64,000 nucleotides of DNA from Nakamurella alba. Its GTDB lineage: Bacteria > Actinomycetota > Actinomycetes > Mycobacteriales > Nakamurellaceae. Under the pieces are notes generated by a model that made no database searches, had not been told where the DNA came from, and saw only the letters and a program-made list of their open reading frames with translations. The position numbers and the translations under genes are program-made. The DNA is taken from NCBI RefSeq assembly GCF_009707545.1, contig NZ_WLYK01000008.1, positions 62,001 to 126,000 on the forward strand, in the 5' to 3' direction. Of this stretch, positions 60,206 through 64,000 are shown piece by piece. The first letter of the stretch is position 1. Each line of letters opens with the position of its first letter.

Positions 60206-61341
60206 GACGGGTCCGCGGCGCGCAGCAGCTCCGCGGCGGTCTCCGGCGGGATGTCGTTGACGAACGCGCCCATCGCGGACTCGGACCCGGCCAGGTACTT
60301 CAGCCGGCCGACGGCGCGTCGGATGGTGAACAGCTCGAGGTGCAGCCGCAGTTCGTCCCGGCCCTGGTGCACCGGTGCCTGGTGCCAGCCGGCGATGGCC
60401 GGCAGGGTGTCGTCGAAGACCCGTTCCATCCGGCGCAGCAGCTGTGGGTACAGCTCGGCCAGCTCCGCCCGCTCGTCCTCGTCCAGCTCGCTCAGATCCG
60501 CCCGGTGCCGGCGCGGGTAGAGGTGCACCTCCAACGGCCAACGCGCGGCGAACGGCACGAAGGCGAGCCAGTGTGCGGTCGCCGCGACGATCCTGCTGCC
60601 GTCGGCGATCTCGCGCTCCAGGACATCGGCGAACAGGTTCCGGCCGGTGCGCTCGCGGTGTGCCCGGGCGGTCCGGAGCATGGTCGCGGTCCGCGGGGTC
60701 ACGAAGGGATAGCCGTAGATCTGTCCGTGCGGGTGGGCGAGCGTGACCCCGATCTCGGCGCCGCGGTTCTCGAAGCAGAAGACCTGCTCGACGCCGGGCA
60801 GGGCGGACAACGCGGCGGTGCGATCCGCCCAGGCCTCGATCACCGTGCGCACCCGCTCCGGCGGCAGCCGGGAGAACGTGCCGTCGTGGTCGGAGGTGAA
60901 GCAGACGACCTCGCAACGCCCCGCGCCGGCGGCGGCGACGAAACGGGAGGTGTCCGGTGCTGCCGGACCGTCCGGCGTCCCGGCGAAGGACGGGAAGCGG
61001 TTCTCGAAGACCACGACATCATAGTCTGCGGAGGGGATCTCACTGCTGAAGACGGGTGTCGACGGGCAGAGCGGGCAGGTCTGCGCCGGCGGGTGGTAAG
61101 TGCGGGTCTGCCGGTGACCGGCGATGCCGACCCACTCGTCGAGCACCGCGTCGTAGCGGATCTGCGAGAGGTGCTCGACCGCCGGCAGGTCGCGCAGGTC
61201 GCGCACACCGCGGTCCCGGCCGGGTCGCTCGTCGAACCAGAGGATCTCCCGGCCGTCGGCGAGCCGGCCGCTGGTGCGATGCACGGCCGGGCGGACGGTC
61301 GGGACCGGCGCGGGAGAGGAGGGAGTAGGGGTCACCGGCAC
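60202..61341 (-). CDS. galT: Galactose-1-phosphate uridylyltransferase
   Basis: 379 residues from GTG. The HIT-type active site HPHGQ is at 203-207 (the second His is nucleophile), CPLC at 89-92 supplies a structural zinc site, and the C-terminal HLELFTIRRAVGRLKYLAGS contains the conserved late His block. It exchanges UMP between UDP-glucose and galactose 1-phosphate in the Leloir pathway. galE and galM are not in the window. Confidence 0.96.
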   Translation of the reverse strand: MPVTPTPSSPAPVPTVRPAVHRTSGRLADGREILWFDERPGRDRGVRDLRDLPAVEHLSQIRYDAVLDEWVGIAGHRQTRTYHPPAQTCPLCPSTPVFSSEIPSADYDVVVFENRFPSFAGTPDGPAAPDTSRFVAAAGAGRCEVVCFTSDHDGTFSRLPPERVRTVIEAWADRTAALSALPGVEQVFCFENRGAEIGVTLAHPHGQIYGYPFVTPRTATMLRTARAHRERTGRNLFADVLEREIADGSRIVAATAHWLAFVPFAARWPLEVHLYPRRHRADLSELDEDERAELAELYPQLLRRMERVFDDTLPAIAGWHQAPVHQGRDELRLHLELFTIRRAVGRLKYLAGSESAMGAFVNDIPPETAAELLRAADPS

Positions 61342-61491
61342 GAGTCCATTCCACCGGGTGATCGATCAGAAGTCAACACGTTCAATCAGGTCTGGGTGTT
61401 CGATTGTGATCGGTGGTCGTGAGCACTGCTAGGTGTACCGTATCCAGGAAGTGAGAATCGTTTCCCATATATTGGGACGGAGTGTGGAACG
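61342..61491. promoter_or_regulatory. Divergent control region galT / MFS with candidate operators
   Basis: In 150 bp: TGATCGATCA palindrome (61359-61368); GTTCAATCA (61380-61388) and GTTCGATTG (61398-61406) at 18 bp spacing, resembling DeoR-type repressor half-sites; and TCCCATATATTGGGA (61463-61477, 13 of 15 symmetric), which ends 14 bp before the MFS GTG. The first set suits galTK control and the last the MFS gene. No regulator gene lies adjacent. Confidence 0.45.
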
Positions 61492-62694
61492 GTGGGCGAC
61501 GGGATCGTGGTCTGGCAACGCGACGACATCGGCACGGCGCGGCGGTGGTCGATGCTCGGGCTCGGCTTCGGTGCCCAGGCCGTGTGCGGACTCGTGGTCA
61601 ACGGCGCGCCGTTCCTCATCCCCACCCTGCAGCAGCGCTGGGGACTCGACCTCGCCGGCGCCGGGCTGCTGGTGGCGCTGCCCACCTTCGGTGTCATGGC
61701 CACGCTGATCCTCTGGGGCGCGCTGGCCGACGCGATCGGCGAGCGGGTGGTGCTCGGGGTCGGCGTGCTCGGCGCTGCCGGTGCGGTGGTCTGGGCGGCC
61801 ACCGCCGACGACGAGTGGTGGTTCGGTGCCGCGATGCTGGTCGCCGGCATGTTCGCGGCCAGTGCGAATGCCGCCAGCGGCCGGGTGGTCGTCGGTTGGT
61901 TCCCGCCGGAGCGTCGCGGTCTGGTGATGGGCATCCGGCAGGGTGCCCAGCCGTTCGGTGTCGCGGTCGCTGCGCTCACGCTGCCGATCATCGGCGAGAA
62001 GCACGGTGCGCCGGCTGCTCTCACCGTCTCGGCGATCATCGCCGGGGTGATCGGGCTGGCCTGCGCCCTGCTGGTCCGGGATCCTCCGCGACCGCCGCGC
62101 AAGGACGCCGAGCCGCACCTGACGGCGAACCCCTATCGGGGCAGCAGCATGCTGTGGCGGATCCACGGCGTCTCGGTGCTGCTGGTCATGCCGCAGTTCG
62201 TCGCCTGGTCCTTCGCGCTGGTCTGGCTCACCACGGAGCGGGGCTGGTCGACCGCCGCGGCGGGGGTGCTCGTCACCGTGACCCAGGTGCTCGGGGCGAT
62301 CGGCCGGCTGGTGGTCGGGGCGTGGTCGGACCGGGTGCGCAGCCGGATGCGGCCGCTGCGGTGGGTGGCGCTCGGCGTCTCGGCCTCGATGCTGCTGCTC
62401 GCGGTCACCGACGTCATCGGGACGCCGGTCGCGGTGGTGGTGCTGGTGATCGCCTCGGTGGTCAGCGCCGCACCCAACGGCCTCGCGTTCACCTCGGTTG
62501 CCGAGATCGGCGGGCCCTTCTGGGCCGGCCGCGCGCTCGGTGTGCAGAACACCGCCCAGTTCCTGGCCGGCGCCGCGATCGTGCCGGTGGCCGGCGCCCT
62601 GATCACCGGGATCGGGTACCCGTGGACCTTCGCGATCGTCGGTCTGGCCGCGCTGCTGGCCGCCCCGCTGGTGCCGAGGCGCGACACCCCCTGA
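61492..62694 (+). CDS. MFS transporter, 12 TMS
   Basis: 400 residues from GTG (an ATG at 61552 would remove a polar N-terminus). MFS loop motif LILWGALADAIGERVVLGVG after helix 2 and GRLVVGAWSDRVRSRM in the second half indicate 12 helices. It diverges from galT but has no sugar-porter signature (no PESPR or R-X-G-R-R), so galactose transport is unlikely on motif grounds. Substrate unknown. Confidence 0.88.
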   Translation: MGDGIVVWQRDDIGTARRWSMLGLGFGAQAVCGLVVNGAPFLIPTLQQRWGLDLAGAGLLVALPTFGVMATLILWGALADAIGERVVLGVGVLGAAGAVVWAATADDEWWFGAAMLVAGMFAASANAASGRVVVGWFPPERRGLVMGIRQGAQPFGVAVAALTLPIIGEKHGAPAALTVSAIIAGVIGLACALLVRDPPRPPRKDAEPHLTANPYRGSSMLWRIHGVSVLLVMPQFVAWSFALVWLTTERGWSTAAAGVLVTVTQVLGAIGRLVVGAWSDRVRSRMRPLRWVALGVSASMLLLAVTDVIGTPVAVVVLVIASVVSAAPNGLAFTSVAEIGGPFWAGRALGVQNTAQFLAGAAIVPVAGALITGIGYPWTFAIVGLAALLAAPLVPRRDTP

Positions 62695-62729
62695 GCCGCA
62701 GGCGGTTCACCGCTGAGCCATCGGCGGCG

Positions 62730-63614
62730 TCACCGCAGTGGCGGCGGCGCGGTGCCCCAGTCGATGACCGAGTCGATGAGCAGCCGCCCGCCGGCGGCCT
62801 CCAGCGAGCAGGTTTCCAGGTAGACGAGGTATCCGGCGTCGCCCCCGGTGCTGTTGCCGGCGCCCTGGAGCTGGTAGCCGACGGCCACCCGGAGACTCCC
62901 GGCGTAGGTCGGGTCGCCGCTGCCCGCGACGGCGGCCGCCCGCCCGGCACAGGAGGTCAACGCCTCGGCAGAGGGCGCGACCGGCGCCGGCCGGTCGCCG
63001 GCCACCCGCACCATCCTGGCCGAGAGGAACTCTCCCGCATGGGGTTCCGTGCACCCGGTGACACCGGACGGTGCGCCGGAGAAGCGGTAGCACCAGCGCA
63101 GCACAGCGGGCCGCCGCTCGGTGCGGCCCAGCGACAGCATCGATCCCTGGTACTCGCCGATCGGCCGGTGGCCGATCAGCGGCCGCACCAGGCAGGCGGT
63201 CCAGGACCAGCCCGGGATCATCTCGCCCGCCGGGCCGGACACCAGCGTGCTCGTCCAGGACAGCGGCGGGGGAGTCCATCCACTGGTGCCCCGGTCGACG
63301 GCCTCGCTGATCTGTCGCTGCACCCCGACGAACTCGGCGGCGGCCGCCTGGCAGACGGAGTAGGGGTCGCCCTCCGGGGTGGTGCCGGTGGCAGCGGACC
63401 AGGCCAGCACGACGTCCGCCGAGTGCGGCTCCGAGCAGGCGACGAGGACGACCCGGCCGGGATGCTGCTGCACGCAGGCACCGGGTGGTGGTGGCGGCGG
63501 CACCGGCCCGCGGACCGCGTCGCCGCCCCGCCCCGGACCGAGGTAGAGGGCGCTGACCAGCATGCCGACCACGGTCAGGCCGACCAGCCACCATCCCGCA
63601 ACCCTGCGGTCCAT
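62730..63614 (-). CDS. Septum-formation-domain-like membrane-anchored protein
   Basis: 294 residues. An N-terminal membrane helix (about 7-26) and a Pro-rich stretch lead to two outside modules, each with Cys and the CSEPHSADVV or CTEPHAGEFL motif typical of septum-formation (Septum_form) domains. At least six Cys probably form disulfides. Members are actinobacterial surface proteins linked by name to cell division with little evidence. TAGGAT (63621-63626) sits 6 nt before the ATG. Confidence 0.6.
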   Translation of the reverse strand: MDRRVAGWWLVGLTVVGMLVSALYLGPGRGGDAVRGPVPPPPPPGACVQQHPGRVVLVACSEPHSADVVLAWSAATGTTPEGDPYSVCQAAAAEFVGVQRQISEAVDRGTSGWTPPPLSWTSTLVSGPAGEMIPGWSWTACLVRPLIGHRPIGEYQGSMLSLGRTERRPAVLRWCYRFSGAPSGVTGCTEPHAGEFLSARMVRVAGDRPAPVAPSAEALTSCAGRAAAVAGSGDPTYAGSLRVAVGYQLQGAGNSTGGDAGYLVYLETCSLEAAGGRLLIDSVIDWGTAPPPLR

Positions 63615-63620
63615 CGCCCG

Positions 63621-63626
63621 ATCCTA
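63621..63626 (-). promoter_or_regulatory. Candidate -10 (TAGGAT), leaderless start of the septum-formation-like gene
   Basis: TAGGAT on the minus strand is 6 nt upstream of the ATG at 63614, with no ribosome site. Confidence 0.45.
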
Positions 63627-63660
63627 GAACTGCGAGGACCGCCGCGACAGTGCCGGAACG

Positions 63661-64000
63661 CTACCGGAGCAGCGCGCGGACCTGCGTGAACACCTCGTCG
63701 AGCATGGCCGGGGTGAGCCGTCCGGTGAAGGTGTTCTGCTGGCTGACGTGGTAGCTGCCGACCAGGTGCACCGGGCTGCCGGTCGGGGAGCGCAGCTCGG
63801 TGACGGCGCCGTGGCCGAAGACCGGGCGTGGGCGGGGCACCTGCCAACCGAGCGACTGCAGGGTGGTCGCCGTGGTGGTCCAACCGAAGGCGCCGAGGGT
63901 GACGATCACCTGCAGTCGCGGGCCGAGGACCCGGAGCTCCTCGACCAGGTACGGGCGGCAGTGGTCGCGCTCCGACGGCAACGGCCTGTTGTCCGGTGGT
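63661..64000 (-). CDS. Uracil-DNA glycosylase, UdgB-like (C-terminal part)
   Basis: Runs off the right edge; the last 113 residues are visible. PPDNRPLPSERDHCRPYL, VIVTLGAFGW and LVGSYHVSQQNTFTGRLT are the second half of a family 4/5 uracil glycosylase, whose HPSxxN/T block here reads SYHVSQQNT, as in type 5 UdgB. It excises uracil and some other deaminated bases. The iron-sulfur Cys of the N-terminal half are outside the window. Confidence 0.85.
   Translation of the reverse strand, partial: PPDNRPLPSERDHCRPYLVEELRVLGPRLQVIVTLGAFGWTTTATTLQSLGWQVPRPRPVFGHGAVTELRSPTGSPVHLVGSYHVSQQNTFTGRLTPAMLDEVFTQVRALLR

Noticed and set aside
1-64000. tRNA, rRNA, prophage, transposon or integrase signals
   Set aside because: No T-loop GGTTCGAATCC-type box with a cloverleaf outside coding sequence, no transposase DDE or integrase motif, and no terminal inverted repeats were seen.

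Overview
This 64 kb window is chromosomal DNA of a high-GC Gram-positive actinomycete. Nearly every codon third position is G or C, GTG starts are common, start/stop overlaps (ATGA or GTGA) join operon genes, and the families present are typical actinobacterial ones: GTP-type PEP carboxykinase, SthA, an MmpL-like transporter, a GT87 mannosyltransferase, septum-formation and DUF4214 domains, and IniA/IniC-type dynamins. A Nakamurella- or Frankia-like lineage is my inference. No rRNA, tRNA, CRISPR array, insertion sequence, prophage or plasmid gene was found, so this reads as ordinary backbone with a few lineage-specific islands.

Layout. 1-10.7 kb is envelope polysaccharide: an alcohol dehydrogenase tail, a 142-bp repeat, a three-gene operon read leftward (BcsB-like exported protein, GT-C membrane glycosyltransferase, GT2 synthase with an N-terminal MshEN-like domain), an L,D-transpeptidase with a DUF4214 tail, Dps and a GT87 mannosyltransferase. 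10.9-16.6 kb holds an MmpL-family transporter with a divergent TetR regulator, an ECF sigma factor coupled to a one-TM partner, and a membrane-anchored L7/L12-like protein. 16.7-25.1 kb is small-molecule metabolism: class III CoA-transferase, VOC protein, 5-oxoprolinase pxpA-pxpBC, acyl-CoA dehydrogenase, TrmB and an ABC-2 transporter.

25.3-37.4 kb is the most interesting part. A membrane-spanning Hsp70-like ATPase, a dynamin-like GTPase, a GrpE-like protein, a second dynamin-like GTPase with a 450-residue Pro/Ala tail, and two acidic proteins built of paired DxDGDG calcium-loop-like motifs lie in one direction, interrupted only by a small reverse-strand CGNR regulator. I propose that they form one membrane-remodelling or envelope-stress module: an Hsp70/GrpE pair serving two dynamins.

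37.6-46.9 kb has a methyltransferase, an AraC regulator, pckG, a CoxG-like SRPBCC protein and a branched-chain 2-oxoacid dehydrogenase operon (E1alpha, E1beta, E2). 46.9-48.7 kb is a repeat-rich stretch containing two tandem paralogous mini-proteins. 48.7-56.4 kb carries a Tam-like methyltransferase, a GroES-like protein, sthA, and a MarR-MFS-MarR efflux operon with a striking operator, followed by DUF1802 and kinase-like genes. 56.5-64 kb holds two TerD-family genes, galT-galK, an MFS transporter, a septum-formation-domain protein and the C-terminal part of a uracil-DNA glycosylase.

Many first genes have a TANNNT hexamer 6-7 nt before the start codon and no Shine-Dalgarno sequence, which points to widespread leaderless transcription. 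Genes inside operons, and a few first genes (dps, the CoA-transferase, marR1, E1alpha), instead have clear Shine-Dalgarno sequences.
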